The translations under genes were made by a program, and so were the position numbers. From the NCBI RefSeq assembly GCF_900183975.1, contig NZ_LT853882.1, positions 3,837,501 through 3,901,500 on the forward strand: a stretch of 64,000 nucleotides of DNA, read 5' to 3'. The stretch is from Xanthomonas fragariae (GTDB lineage Bacteria; Pseudomonadota; Gammaproteobacteria; Xanthomonadales; Xanthomonadaceae). How positions within the stretch are numbered: the stretch's first letter is position 1; every line of letters begins with the position of its first letter. A model generated the notes under the pieces. The model worked only from the letters and a program-made list of their open reading frames with translations, was not told the origin of the DNA and ran no database searches. Positions 8,456-17,096 of this stretch are shown here, piece by piece.

Positions 8456-9510
8456 GCGAGCACGCCCACGTCGCGCCAGGCCTGTTGCACCATTTTCGAC
8501 TCGCTGCTGCCGACGCCGTAATCGGCGCTGGCCACGCTGACGGTCAATCCGGCAAAGGTGGCGAAGTCAGCACTGGCGGCGAGCTCGCCGCCAATGAGCG
8601 CGCGGTACCAGATGCGGCCAGTCTTTTCCCATGCAGCGCCGCCGATCGCGACCGCTGCGCGATAAAACGCGTGATTGGGAATGCCGGAGTTGTAGTGCAC
8701 GCCGCCATCGTCCTCCTGCGTATCGATATAACCGGCCATGGTGGGCGATTGCGGATCTTTGCCCAAGGCAGGGTCATCGTACGCGGTGCCGGGTGTTTGC
8801 ATCGAGCGCAAGCCCACGCCTTTGATGTCGGGCATCAGCAAGCCTGCGCCGATGATCCAGTCGGCCTCGCTGGCGGTCTGGCGCAGTGCGTATTGCTTGA
8901 TCAATACGCCAAACACATCCGACAGCGATTCGTTCAAAGCGCCCGACTGCCCTCGATAGATCAAGTTTGCAGTGCGCTCGGTCACACCGTGAGTCAGCTC
9001 ATGCCCGACCACATCGATGGCGATGGTGAAGCGGTTGAAGATCTCGCCGTCGCCATCGCCGAACACCATTTGCTCGCCGTTCCAGAACGCGTTGTCGTAG
9101 CCGCGCGCGTAATGCACGGTGCCGATCAACGGCATGCCCGCACCGTCGATCGAATTGCGCCCGTACACGGTCTGGAAGAAATCGTGGGTCGCGCCGAGGT
9201 AGTCGTAAGCCTCGGTCACTGCAACGTCATTGGTCGCAGCCACAGCTTCGTCGCGAACGAGCGTGCCGGGCAGCGCGGAGCCTTGGTACGCGTCGTAAAT
9301 GCGCCGCTGCACCGCTTGCGTGGTGTGGCTTGCAGCCGCAGCGTCGGCACGTGCAAGCAGACCAAGCGCGCTCTGCTGACGCAGCTGGGCGGTGAGCTGA
9401 CGGGACAGCAGCACACACTCTCGCACATGCTCGGGCGCCGTCTGCGCCACGTGGTCGAGCAGATACGGCGGCAGGATCCCGGCGGGGCGCTGGGTAAGGA
9501 ACGCGGACAT
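8452..9510 (-). CDS. M4 family metalloprotease, protealysin type
   Basis: This 352-residue zinc metalloprotease has the thermolysin signature VVGHELTHGVTE (zinc ligands in HELTH), a distal NESLSDVFG providing the third ligand Glu, and DDGGVHYNSGIPNHAFY with the catalytic histidine region. The N-terminus has no signal peptide; instead it has a short ~50-residue propeptide with ILPPYLLDHVA, the PPYLL-type motif of protealysin-like precursors. The enzyme is therefore probably made and matured in the cytosol or released by a non-Sec route. The downstream gene encodes its probable inhibitor. A GGAGGTCGC ribosome-binding site precedes the ATG. Confidence 0.9.
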   Translation of the reverse strand: MSAFLTQRPAGILPPYLLDHVAQTAPEHVRECVLLSRQLTAQLRQQSALGLLARADAAAASHTTQAVQRRIYDAYQGSALPGTLVRDEAVAATNDVAVTEAYDYLGATHDFFQTVYGRNSIDGAGMPLIGTVHYARGYDNAFWNGEQMVFGDGDGEIFNRFTIAIDVVGHELTHGVTERTANLIYRGQSGALNESLSDVFGVLIKQYALRQTASEADWIIGAGLLMPDIKGVGLRSMQTPGTAYDDPALGKDPQSPTMAGYIDTQEDDGGVHYNSGIPNHAFYRAAVAIGGAAWEKTGRIWYRALIGGELAASADFATFAGLTVSVASADYGVGSSESKMVQQAWRDVGVLA

Positions 9511-9619
9511 AAGCGACCTCCATAGTGGCTGCGCCCGCGACTATGCGGGCGCCGGCTTCAGAAATTCGTTAGCACGGGCGCGCGGCGCACGCGCTGTTTG
9601 TCGCGCTGATGCCTGGCAT

Positions 9620-9979
9620 TCATTGCAGCTGCGACAACGCCTCCTGGATCGGCGTCTGCCCGTCGACAAAACCCACCGTTTTGCCGATGGTGGCCGGTGT
9701 TGCAAAAGCAGCGGCGATCACCTTCGCCACGTTGGTACGCGACACGCCGCCATCGGCGCCAGCCGACCACACCACTGCATCGTGGCCCGCGCACTGCACG
9801 GAGATGGCATCGGTGTGTTCGATATCGAACACCACCGGCGTGGCGCCATCGGCAATCATGTCCTCTTCGTGGTCGGGATTGCGGAATAACGCCGTCGCCC
9901 GATACCCGCCGCGCACCAGCGGCGATGCAAGCAAACGCGCGACCTTGCCATGGCCGCCGATCAACACGATATGCGTCAT
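9620..9979 (-). pseudogene. NAD(P)-binding (NmrA/SDR-like) protein with internal deletion
   Basis: The start MTHIVLIGGHGKVARLLASP is a Rossmann fold beginning with GGxGxVA. The sequence continues through HDAVVWSAGADGG and then jumps directly to a C-terminal part (NVAKVIAAAFATPATIGKTV, GFVDGQTPIQEAL). Full-length relatives are about 210 residues and carry ~90 residues between those points, including the YxxxK-type region. Here the frame is open but only 119 codons long. It is most likely an in-frame deletion derivative and non-functional. A longer frame upstream of 9979 has no homology-like content. Confidence 0.6.
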
Positions 9980-10291
9980 CCACATCTCCAACAGTGCGCG
10001 ACGCCAAGTCGCCGTATGCGGCCATCCTCGCCAATACGGTGCTAACGCGGTGTCATCGCAACGTCCACCGACGGCCAACGCATGCTGCTTCATTGAGAGC
10101 ACCGATTTGCATCGCTTCCCGTCCTGATCACCACCATGATCAACGCATGCGGTACGGCGTCGAAACTGCATATTGCATAGGGCACGCTACGCACGGGCAG
10201 CCGTCAGCACACCACTACAAGACACGCAAGCCGCAATGACCGCATCGATCGCATCTGGGACACTACGCCCCCCCTATTTGCGAGATGCCGT
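9980..10291. other. Intergenic, nothing recognised (about 310 bp)
   Basis: The region separates divergent genes (9979 leftward, 10292 rightward) and presumably holds their promoters. Open frames here are antisense or of random composition. Confidence 0.5.
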
Positions 10292-10738
10292 ATGTCCACC
10301 TCCACCGAGTTCGGTCCCCGCGTTGGCTGTGGCGCTTTCATTCGCCGTGGCGATGGCCGCCTGCTGCTGGTGCAACGCGGGCGTGCGCCCGAGCAAGGCC
10401 ATTGGGGATTGCCCGGCGGCAAAGTGGACTGGATGGAGACGGTGGAACACGCAGTGGTACGCGAAGTGCTTGAAGAAACCGGATTGCGTGTCCAGTTACA
10501 AGGTGTGCTGTGCGTGGTCAGTTACCTCGAGCCGGCGCTGTCGCCGCCAGAGCACTGGGTGGCGCCAGTGTATCTGGCCGCGATCGAAGGCAGCGAACAA
10601 GCCGTGCGGCGCGAGCCGGAAGCGATCCTGAGCATTGGCTGGTTCGCGCTGGATGCGCTGCCATCGCCGTTGACCACCTCCACATTGCAGGCACTGCAGC
10701 AGTTGCACGCGACCAGCGCCGCTGCCCCTGGCGTCTGA
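10292..10738 (+). CDS. NUDIX hydrolase
   Basis: The 148-residue protein carries a complete NUDIX box, GKVDWMETVEHAVVREVLEE followed by TG (residues about 46-67, GX5EX7REXXEEXG), which binds Mg2+ and hydrolyses nucleoside-diphosphate-X substrates. The N-terminal VGCGAFIRRGDGRLLLVQRG and HWGLPGGK match ADP-ribose/8-oxo-dGTP-type NUDIX enzymes. The exact substrate cannot be read from sequence. No signal peptide is present. Confidence 0.85.
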   Translation: MSTSTEFGPRVGCGAFIRRGDGRLLLVQRGRAPEQGHWGLPGGKVDWMETVEHAVVREVLEETGLRVQLQGVLCVVSYLEPALSPPEHWVAPVYLAAIEGSEQAVRREPEAILSIGWFALDALPSPLTTSTLQALQQLHATSAAAPGV

Positions 10739-10871
10739 GTGGCGCCTCATCGGGCAATGGATATCGGCGGCGTCCATTGGAAACTGCAGCCACACGATCT
10801 TCTTCGTACCCATCGCTACGCTGGCGGTTGCTTTCTGTCGTGGGTCGCACCGTCTTCCGATCTTCGCGCCT

Positions 10872-11237
10872 TTGTGGTTCGTGCCGTCATCGTGTGCATT
10901 GTTCGGTATCGGTATCGGCATCGTGCCCGGCCGTGTCGGTGCGTTGTTGGCCGCACCGCTGACGGTGGTGAGCTTTGTAATTGATCAAACGTCTGTACGT
11001 GCAGGAAGCGTTGGATACACCGACGGCGATTGCTGGGCAGAAACAGACGTGACACGCGCGTTTTTGCAGTGGTGGATCTGGGGCGTGAATCAGGTCTGCA
11101 TGTCATGGGACCGGCCGGGGCATGCGTTCCATCTGACCGATAAACTGCCGGAAAGCCAGCAGGCACTGCGCGTGGCCGCACTTTTTTTGAGCAGCCATCT
11201 GGGTCTGCCACTACCGCCGCTGGCGACATCGCTCTAA
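10872..11237 (+). CDS. Small membrane protein, start uncertain, possibly degraded
   Basis: The frame reads as membrane protein from about 10743 (RLIGQWISAASIGN, then TIFFVPIATLAVAFC, PLWFVPSSCALFGIGIGIVP, GALLAAPLTVVSFVIDQTS) but has no good start codon at its beginning; the first usable one is TTG 10872. After about residue 50 the sequence changes to GDCWAETDVTRAFLQWW, which looks different and may follow a frameshift. I do not recognise the family. It may be a decayed gene downstream of the NUDIX gene. Confidence 0.4.
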   Translation: MWFVPSSCALFGIGIGIVPGRVGALLAAPLTVVSFVIDQTSVRAGSVGYTDGDCWAETDVTRAFLQWWIWGVNQVCMSWDRPGHAFHLTDKLPESQQALRVAALFLSSHLGLPLPPLATSL

Positions 11238-11341
11238 CGCCGCGCTGACGCCGGCTAGGCGCGGCGCTTACATCCTTTTGCCTAGGTTGAGGCCGACTAG
11301 GTGCTGCACATGCAGCGCCGATATTGATCAGGAGAAATCGG

Positions 11342-11740
11342 ATGAGTCTGCAAATTCCTCAAGGTGCGCTGGTTGTGGTGGCCGACGGCGGCGAAGCGCG
11401 TTGGTTCACCAACACCGGTAATGAAGCCAAGGTGGTGCTGCGTCAGCATGCGCGCACCGATGTACAGAACGTCGATGACGACGGCCCCGCCGGCAAGGCG
11501 CCGCAGGATCTCACAGGGGCAGACCTGGACGAAATGACCTTCGCCAAGCAGCTGTCGCATGCCTTGAACGATGGCGCGCTGAAGCAGGAGTATACGCACT
11601 TGGTGCTGGTTGCCGACCCGACCACGCTAGGCCGCGTGCGCCCGCTGTTGCACAAGGAAACCCAGCAGCGCCTGGTGGGCGACCTTGCCAAGGACTTAAC
11701 CAACCTGCCGTTGGCAGATATCCAGCGCGCATTGTCATAA
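11342..11740 (+). CDS. Host attachment protein (AtsE/Host_attach family)
   Basis: The 132-residue cytosolic-type protein opens with LVVVADGGEARWFTNTG and ends with LVADPTTLGRVRPLLHKETQ and LVGDLAKDLTNLP, the pattern of the Host_attach family named after plant attachment genes. An AGGAG site precedes the ATG, favouring 11342 over the upstream ATG at 11324. The TAA stop lies exactly on the left border of a MITE, so the last residues may have been altered by that insertion. Family function in adhesion is reported, not proven here. Confidence 0.75.
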   Translation: MSLQIPQGALVVVADGGEARWFTNTGNEAKVVLRQHARTDVQNVDDDGPAGKAPQDLTGADLDEMTFAKQLSHALNDGALKQEYTHLVLVADPTTLGRVRPLLHKETQQRLVGDLAKDLTNLPLADIQRALS

Positions 11741-11881
11741 AATTGCTAACAAAACGTCGCGAACAGTCGCCAGCTGGGTGCGGGCGGCGCGGAGAAACCA
11801 CAATGTAAGCGCCGTACATGCCGATTCCGGGCAGCGGGCGCGCCCGCATGGCGGTGAGCGCAGTGGTTTTGTTAGCCACTC
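11740..11881. mobile_element. MITE copy 1 (142 bp)
   Basis: The right end is TTTTGTTAGCCACTC and the left end GCTAACAAAACG, inverted copies of each other, with the outer five bases of the left end mutated (AAATT instead of GAGTG). The internal sequence (CGAACAGTCGCCAGCTGGGT, GGCGGTGAGCGCAG) matches the copies at 37465, 41889 and 53640. It is non-coding and must be moved in trans by an IS5-type transposase. No target duplication survives. Confidence 0.8.
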
Positions 11882-12158
11882 TTGGAGCGCAACCGGGCTT
11901 ATCGATACAACCAAGCTACCACCGTCGCGTTTTTTTGGTGCGGTCGATCTGAGGACTGGTATTCGGCCCGCTCGGCGACCGTTATGGGGCGATGGCAGAT
12001 CTCAAGATTCATCTTGTGGGCTTTCGCTGCGTAGACGCCGATGATCACGCATTGTGGCTGAAAATTGCGGCATTGCCGCGATAGTGTCCAGTTCGCTCGT
12101 CCAGCGCTCACGTGGCGCTGAGTACCATCGGCCCAGGCCCCAACGAACAAGAACAGGC

Positions 12159-12977
12159 ATGACGATGCTTCCGATACCGGTGATGGACGCTGCCGCGCAG
12201 CGCGATTTGGTCATAGCCCACGCATTGCTGGAAAACCCCGGCGTAGCGGCGCAATTGGCCAACGCGCTGGGCGCGCCGATCGAGAGTCTGATCACCCGGC
12301 GGCTGCCCAAAATAATCACCCGCAGCATCGACGGCGCCACGCGCCGTGTACTGCAGGTGGCGATGAAATCAGCCTTGCTGAGCTTGCGCGACAAAGCCGA
12401 TACGCAGCGGCCCGCGTCTACCGCGCGCCACATCATGGTGGTGGCAGTGGCCGGCGGTGCAGGTGGCTTTTTCGGACTGCCCGGCCTGATGGTGGAGCTG
12501 CCGGTGACCACCACAGTGATGCTGCGCTCCATCGCCGATATTGCGCGTTCCGAAGGCGAATCGCTGCAGAACCCGGAGACCGCACTGGCCTGTCTGGAAG
12601 TGCTGGCACACGGCGGGCGCAGTATCAGCGATGATGGCGCCGAATCGGGCTATTTCGCATTGCGTGCGGCGATGGCGCAGCAGCTCAGCGCCGCCACGCA
12701 TTACGTGGCGGCGCATGGATTCGCCAGCAAGGGCGCACCGGCACTGGTGTCGTTGGTGTCGCGTGTTGCCGCCAAATTTTCGATAAACGTGGGCGAAAAA
12801 CTCGCCGTGCAGGCGGTGCCGCTGGTCGGTGCGGTGAGTGGCGCCACGCTCAACACGTTGTTTATGCGCCACTTCCAGTCAATGGCGCGCGGGCATTTCA
12901 TCGTGCGTCGGTTGGAGCGGCGTTTTGGCAAAGAGGCAGTGCGACGTGCGTATGCGGCGTTGCCCGCGTCGGGTTGA
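12159..12977 (+). CDS. EcsC family protein
   Basis: The 272-residue protein has the EcsC arrangement: an N-terminal helical part (LENPGVAAQLANALGAPIES), a glycine-rich hydrophobic segment (VVAVAGGAGGFFGLPGLMVE, about 93-113) and a C-terminal KLAVQAVPLVGAVSGATLNT hydrophobic stretch before FMRHFQ. The family is named after the third gene of the Bacillus ecs locus; its biochemical role is unknown. It is probably membrane-associated. The start ATG at 12159 is followed in frame by a second ATG at 12165. Confidence 0.85.
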   Translation: MTMLPIPVMDAAAQRDLVIAHALLENPGVAAQLANALGAPIESLITRRLPKIITRSIDGATRRVLQVAMKSALLSLRDKADTQRPASTARHIMVVAVAGGAGGFFGLPGLMVELPVTTTVMLRSIADIARSEGESLQNPETALACLEVLAHGGRSISDDGAESGYFALRAAMAQQLSAATHYVAAHGFASKGAPALVSLVSRVAAKFSINVGEKLAVQAVPLVGAVSGATLNTLFMRHFQSMARGHFIVRRLERRFGKEAVRRAYAALPASG

Positions 12978-13196
12978 ACGACTGCGTCTCGCAGTCGCGG
13001 AAGATGCTGATCAGGATCATCATCGCATGAGCGGCCAGGCGATGAGCTCGGCGAGGTGTGGGATATTGCTCAAGGTCACCTCCAAAAACCTCGAATCCAT
13101 CAATTGCGCGCTATGCGCATCAATGACTTGCAAGTGCCTTGGTCGAGTCTTTTGGGGTTATCAGAGGTGCCCATAAGATCGTCAGGACATTTTTCG

Positions 13197-13838
13197 ATGA
13201 CCAAGCCATTTTCGCCTGCTTCTGCACGTAATCGCGACCCGATCCTGAACGTGTTGCGCACGCACTTTGCCGATCGACATCACGTGCTGGAAATCGGTGC
13301 GGGCACCGGCCAGCACGCGGTGCATTTTGCGGCGGCAATGCCGTGGTTGCGTTGGCAGGCCAGCGATCATCCGGACCATCTACCGGGTATGCGTCAGTGG
13401 TTGGACGAGGCAGCGCTACCGAATACGCCGCCGCCGATCCCATTGCAGGCGGTGTTGACGCCCATGCCAGGTTTGGCACCAGCACCGCCATTGCCGCCTG
13501 TGCAGTCGGGCGAACCGGTTGGCTATGACGCAGTTTATAGCGCCAACACTTTGCACATCATGGGCTGGCCGCAGGTGCAGGCGTTGTTCGCGGGATTGCC
13601 TGCGGTGATGGGGCTGCAGGCGGTGTTGGTGGTCTATGGGCCGTTCAATCGCGATGGACAATTCACCAGCGAGAGCAACCGGGCGTTCGATGCGATGTTG
13701 CGTGAGCGAGATGCAGCCTCTGGAATCCGCGATGCGGAAGCGGTAGACGGGGTGGCGGCGGAGGTGGGATTGCGGTTGGTTGAGGAAGTGGCAATGCCGG
13801 CAAATAATTTTTGTCGGGTGTGGCGACGGAGTAAATAG
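13197..13838 (+). CDS. DUF938 SAM-dependent methyltransferase-like protein
   Basis: This 213-residue protein begins KPFSPASARNRDPILNVLRT, the diagnostic DUF938 start, followed by VLEIGAGTGQHAVHFA, the SAM-binding glycine motif. It ends with AMPANNFCRVWRR, the NNxxLxxxR-type C-terminus of the family. A proline-rich insertion (TPMPGLAPAPPLPPVQ) sits mid-protein. The substrate is unknown. The long upstream extension of the open frame to 13056 is non-homologous, so the ATG at 13197 is preferred. Confidence 0.85.
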   Translation: MTKPFSPASARNRDPILNVLRTHFADRHHVLEIGAGTGQHAVHFAAAMPWLRWQASDHPDHLPGMRQWLDEAALPNTPPPIPLQAVLTPMPGLAPAPPLPPVQSGEPVGYDAVYSANTLHIMGWPQVQALFAGLPAVMGLQAVLVVYGPFNRDGQFTSESNRAFDAMLRERDAASGIRDAEAVDGVAAEVGLRLVEEVAMPANNFCRVWRRSK

Positions 13839-14201
13839 TAGGGTCTGAACAAGTATGCGGCAGCAGCAACCCGCACCACCGATGTCGGACAAGGTGGCGA
13901 AGGTACGACGGTCCATAGCGGTTCTCCGTTCACTGCGCGCATCCCATTGCCGGACGCCAGTGGTTGAGCCGCACGGCGCGGGCGGGTTTGGTCAAGTGCA
14001 GATGACCGCCCGTTTTGGTATCCCGTATGCCGGGCCAGAATTCAAGTCGCCCATACCGAACGCGACTGCTGCTTGTGGCAACGGCCAATCCTCTAGCATG
14101 CACCGGGGCGATGGTTGAGCGCATCGCAGCCGCCCTCGTTCGTGTGTATCTGCGGCAGGCACACGCTCTATCTCTGCCGCATCACTTTTTTGGACTCTTC
14201 G
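13839..14201. other. Intergenic, about 360 bp, nothing recognised
   Basis: The region lies upstream of the pectate lyase and should contain its promoter. No PIP-type TTCGC pair with N15 spacing was seen in it. Confidence 0.5.
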
Positions 14202-15524
14202 ATGAACACAGTTTCGCGTGCCGCGTTGGCAATCGCGTTTAACGTTGCCGCGCTGCCTTCGATGGCATTGGCCGCCGATTGGTACGTCTCTGCGACAGGT
14301 TCTGACAGCAATCCCGGAACACTCGCCGCACCGTTTTCCAGCATCATGGCCGCGCAAACTGCGGCATCCGCTGGCGACACGGTCTACCTGCGCGGCGGCA
14401 CCTATCGTCTGAGCAATACCAGCATCAGCACCGTCGGACCAGTACGTGCGGTGGTCAACAATATTGTAAAAAACGGCATTTCCTACGTCGGCTATGCGGA
14501 AGAATGGCCGGTGTTCGATTTTTCCTCGGTTACTCCAACGGATCGGCGCGTGGTGGCCTTTCGCGTAGCCGCCAGCAACTGTGTCTTCAAAGGCTTTGAC
14601 GTCGTTGGCGTTCGCATCACCATCGCCGACCGGCCGACCCAGTCGAAAGCCTTCTTTGTCGACGGCGGCAATAGCAACCTGTTCGAAAACCTCGCCATCC
14701 ATGACGGCAATGCGATTGGCTGGTATGTGGTCGCTGGCAGCAACAATCGCGTACGCAATGTCGATGCGTACAACAACAAGGGTTTGAACGCATTTTCGGA
14801 TGGCAATATCGATGGATTTGGGGCGCATCCGACTCTTGCGGGAAGTACCGGCAACATCATTGAGACCAGCCGCGCTTGGTTCAACAGCGATGATGGCTTC
14901 GACCTCATCAATGACGCTGCGGCAGTCACCCTGCAGAACAATTGGTCGTTCTATAACGGGTACGACACCGATTTTACTCCGCTGGGCAACGGCGCCGGTT
15001 TCAAGGCAGGTGGCTATGGCCGCAATGGTGCAGCCTATCCCAAGCCGGTGCCACGCCACGTGGTTCGCTTCAATCTCGCCGTTCGCAATCGCACCAACGG
15101 TCTTTATGCCAATCACCACATCGGCGGGCAAGACTGGATCAGCAATACGGGGATCAGTAACGGACGCGCCAACTACGATATGCAATCCACGCTCGATGAC
15201 AATCGTACCGATGTCCCGGGCTACGATCACTATCTGGCCAATAACCTCGCTTACGGTACCCGTCTGGAAATCACCAACCTGGGATCGGCGGCGGAAAACG
15301 ACATAGGACGCAATTCCTTCACCCTGCCGCTGAGCGTTGTGACCAGTGATTTCGTCAGCCTGGATGACCGGCAACTCATGCGTCCACGCCAGCGTAACGG
15401 CTATCTGCCCGCGATCACCTTCGCGATACCAGCGCCAGGCAGCGCACTGATCGATGCCGGCACCAATACCGGAAACCCCTTCAACGGACGCGCACCGGAT
15501 CTTGGTGCATTTGAATCCCGGTAA
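14202..15524 (+). CDS. Secreted pectate lyase, PL9-like parallel beta-helix
   Basis: This 440-residue exported protein has a Sec signal peptide (MNTVSRAALAIAFNVAALPS, cleavage near MALA-AD). The mature part starts WYVSATGSDSNPGTLAAPF, the standard opening of right-handed beta-helix polysaccharide lyases. Repeated N-rich coils follow (NSNLFENLAIHDG, GSNNRVRNVDAYNNKGLNA), with the NSDDGFDLIND block typical of family 9 lyases such as PelX/PelL. It would cleave polygalacturonate in plant cell walls after type II secretion. The ATG at 14202 is chosen because it directly precedes the signal peptide. It is a plausible virulence factor. Confidence 0.85.
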   Translation: MNTVSRAALAIAFNVAALPSMALAADWYVSATGSDSNPGTLAAPFSSIMAAQTAASAGDTVYLRGGTYRLSNTSISTVGPVRAVVNNIVKNGISYVGYAEEWPVFDFSSVTPTDRRVVAFRVAASNCVFKGFDVVGVRITIADRPTQSKAFFVDGGNSNLFENLAIHDGNAIGWYVVAGSNNRVRNVDAYNNKGLNAFSDGNIDGFGAHPTLAGSTGNIIETSRAWFNSDDGFDLINDAAAVTLQNNWSFYNGYDTDFTPLGNGAGFKAGGYGRNGAAYPKPVPRHVVRFNLAVRNRTNGLYANHHIGGQDWISNTGISNGRANYDMQSTLDDNRTDVPGYDHYLANNLAYGTRLEITNLGSAAENDIGRNSFTLPLSVVTSDFVSLDDRQLMRPRQRNGYLPAITFAIPAPGSALIDAGTNTGNPFNGRAPDLGAFESR

Positions 15525-15753
15525 ATGCGGCACAGATGCAATGGTGCTGCGGCACAGCATCAGCGTGGCAACACTGCTCACAGAAGCTGCGTTGCAACCG
15601 CTGCACGTGGCGAGGCATCGGTATGAGGCAGGCCAGGCAGGCAGTCCTGGACGCTGTGGTGCAATCCGTTGTGGAGCCGGCGCGCACGTCTAGTGAGACG
15701 TGAAAGTTGATTGGGCCGCGACGGGCCGCAGCCTTGCGGCTTGTCGCAGATGC

Positions 15754-15784
15754 GCACAACACCACCCGAACGCTGGTGTTGTGC
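15754..15784 (-). terminator. Hairpin after fbp
   Basis: GCACAACACCA (15754-15764) pairs perfectly with TGGTGTTGTGC (15774-15784) around a 9-base loop, three bases beyond the fbp stop. It lacks a long U-run but is well placed to end fbp transcription. Confidence 0.6.
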
Positions 15785-15786
15785 TG

Positions 15787-16842
15787 TTAATCAATCTTGG
15801 TCTGATGCCGGCCCGGCGCACATCCTTGACCCTGCGCCTCATCAAATTCAAGGTGATACCGCGTGGCCTCATTCACTTCGTTCTTCGAGCCCAAAAACAC
15901 CGGCACACGTTGATGCAACTGCGTGGGTTGAATATCCAGAATGCGTTTGCGCCCCGTGGTCGCGGCGCCGCCGGCCTGTTCGACCAGCATGCTCATCGGG
16001 TTGGCTTCGTACATCAGGCGCAGTTTGCCGGGCTTGGATGCGTCTTTCTTGTCCCAGGGATAGATGAAGATGCCGCCGCGGGTGAGGATGCGGTGCACGT
16101 CGGCGACCATGCTGGCGATCCAACGCATGTTGAAGTCCTTGCCGCGGCTGCCCTCCTTGCCGGCGAGCAGGTCGCCTACATAGGACTGCATGGCCGGTTC
16201 CCAGTGACGTTGGTTGGACATGTTGATAGCGTATTCAGCAGCGTCGTCGGGCACGCGCATGTTGGCCTGGGTCAGCAGGAAGCTGCCTTCTTCGCGCTCC
16301 AGGGTGAAGGCGTGGGTACCGTGGCCGAGCGTAAGCACCAGCATCGTGCTGGGGCCATAGATGCAGTAGCCGGCGGCAACCTGTTGGGTGCCCGGCTGCA
16401 GGAAGTGTTCGTCGCCCGGCTTCTGGGTGCCTTCCGGAGCGCGCAGCACAGAGAAGATGGTGCCGACCGAGACGTTGACGTCGATGTTGGAGCTGCCATC
16501 CAGCGGATCGAACAGCAGCAGGAAATCGCCGCTGGGGTATTGGTCGGGTACCGGTTGGCTGTGGTCCATTTCTTCCGACGCGCACGCAGCCAGATGGCCG
16601 CCCCAGGCGTTGGCTTCGAGCAGGATGTCGTTACTGAGCACATCGAGCTTTTTCTGCGCCTCGCCCTGCACGTTGCCGGTGCCGGCATCGCCGAGCACGC
16701 CGCCCAGGGCACCCTTGCTCACGGCAATGGAGATGCGCTTGCAGGCGCGCGAGACGATGGTGATCAGCTGGCGCAATTCCGGGTCGATACGGCCGGCGTG
16801 TTGCTCTTCGATCAGGAAGCGGGTCAGCGAGGGACGCGACAT
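15787..16842 (-). CDS. fbp: Fructose-1,6-bisphosphatase, class 1
   Basis: The ~351-residue enzyme dephosphorylates fructose-1,6-bisphosphate in gluconeogenesis in the cytosol. The metal/substrate motif [14 protein letters not shown] is intact, as are [11 protein letters not shown] near the N-terminus and GGIFIYPWD plus [19 protein letters not shown] near the C-terminus. [14 protein letters not shown] at 16842 is the preferred start; a further ATG at 16887 adds a non-conserved extension. The C-terminal tail after [12 protein letters not shown] is about a dozen residues longer than usual. It is single, facing the aminotransferase gene in the same direction. Confidence 0.93.
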   Translation of the reverse strand: MSRPSLTRFLIEEQHAGRIDPELRQLITIVSRACKRISIAVSKGALGGVLGDAGTGNVQGEAQKKLDVLSNDILLEANAWGGHLAACASEEMDHSQPVPDQYPSGDFLLLFDPLDGSSNIDVNVSVGTIFSVLRAPEGTQKPGDEHFLQPGTQQVAAGYCIYGPSTMLVLTLGHGTHAFTLEREEGSFLLTQANMRVPDDAAEYAINMSNQRHWEPAMQSYVGDLLAGKEGSRGKDFNMRWIASMVADVHRILTRGGIFIYPWDKKDASKPGKLRLMYEANPMSMLVEQAGGAATTGRKRILDIQPTQLHQRVPVFLGSKNEVNEATRYHLEFDEAQGQGCAPGRHQTKID

Positions 16843-17001
16843 GGGAGTGGGCAGCCTGTGTAGGAAGTGGTCCGTCATTGTCGCCATTGCGCTGTTAGAT
16901 TTCGATTACTTGATGCGCGTTTTGCATCGAAACTGATCGAACGTGCGCGAATGTTGCGGGCGACCTTGGAGGCCGACATGCTCCATCTGCCCTTCGTCCC
17001 C

Positions 17002-17024
17002 CTTCCCACCGCAGGTGGGAGAAG
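17002..17024. repeat. Dispersed Xanthomonas intergenic palindrome
   Basis: CTTCCCACC-GCA-GGTGGGAGAAG forms a hairpin within a CCCTTCGTCCCCC...GAAGGAGCGG context. A related element (CTTTCTCCCGCCTGCGGGAGAAGGTGCCCGAAGGGTGG) occurs near 29376. This type is widespread between Xanthomonas genes and may act as a terminator; here it lies between fbp and the aminotransferase. Confidence 0.55.
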
Positions 17025-17096
17025 GAGCGGCGAACGGCCACGAAAAACCGGAAGGCTTGCGCGCTCCCGGTCTGGTGTTTCAAGCAAGCGCTGCGA

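Noticed and set aside
13839..14201. PIP box before the pectate lyase
   Set aside because: Single TTCG-type words occur but no TTCGC pair at N15 spacing.
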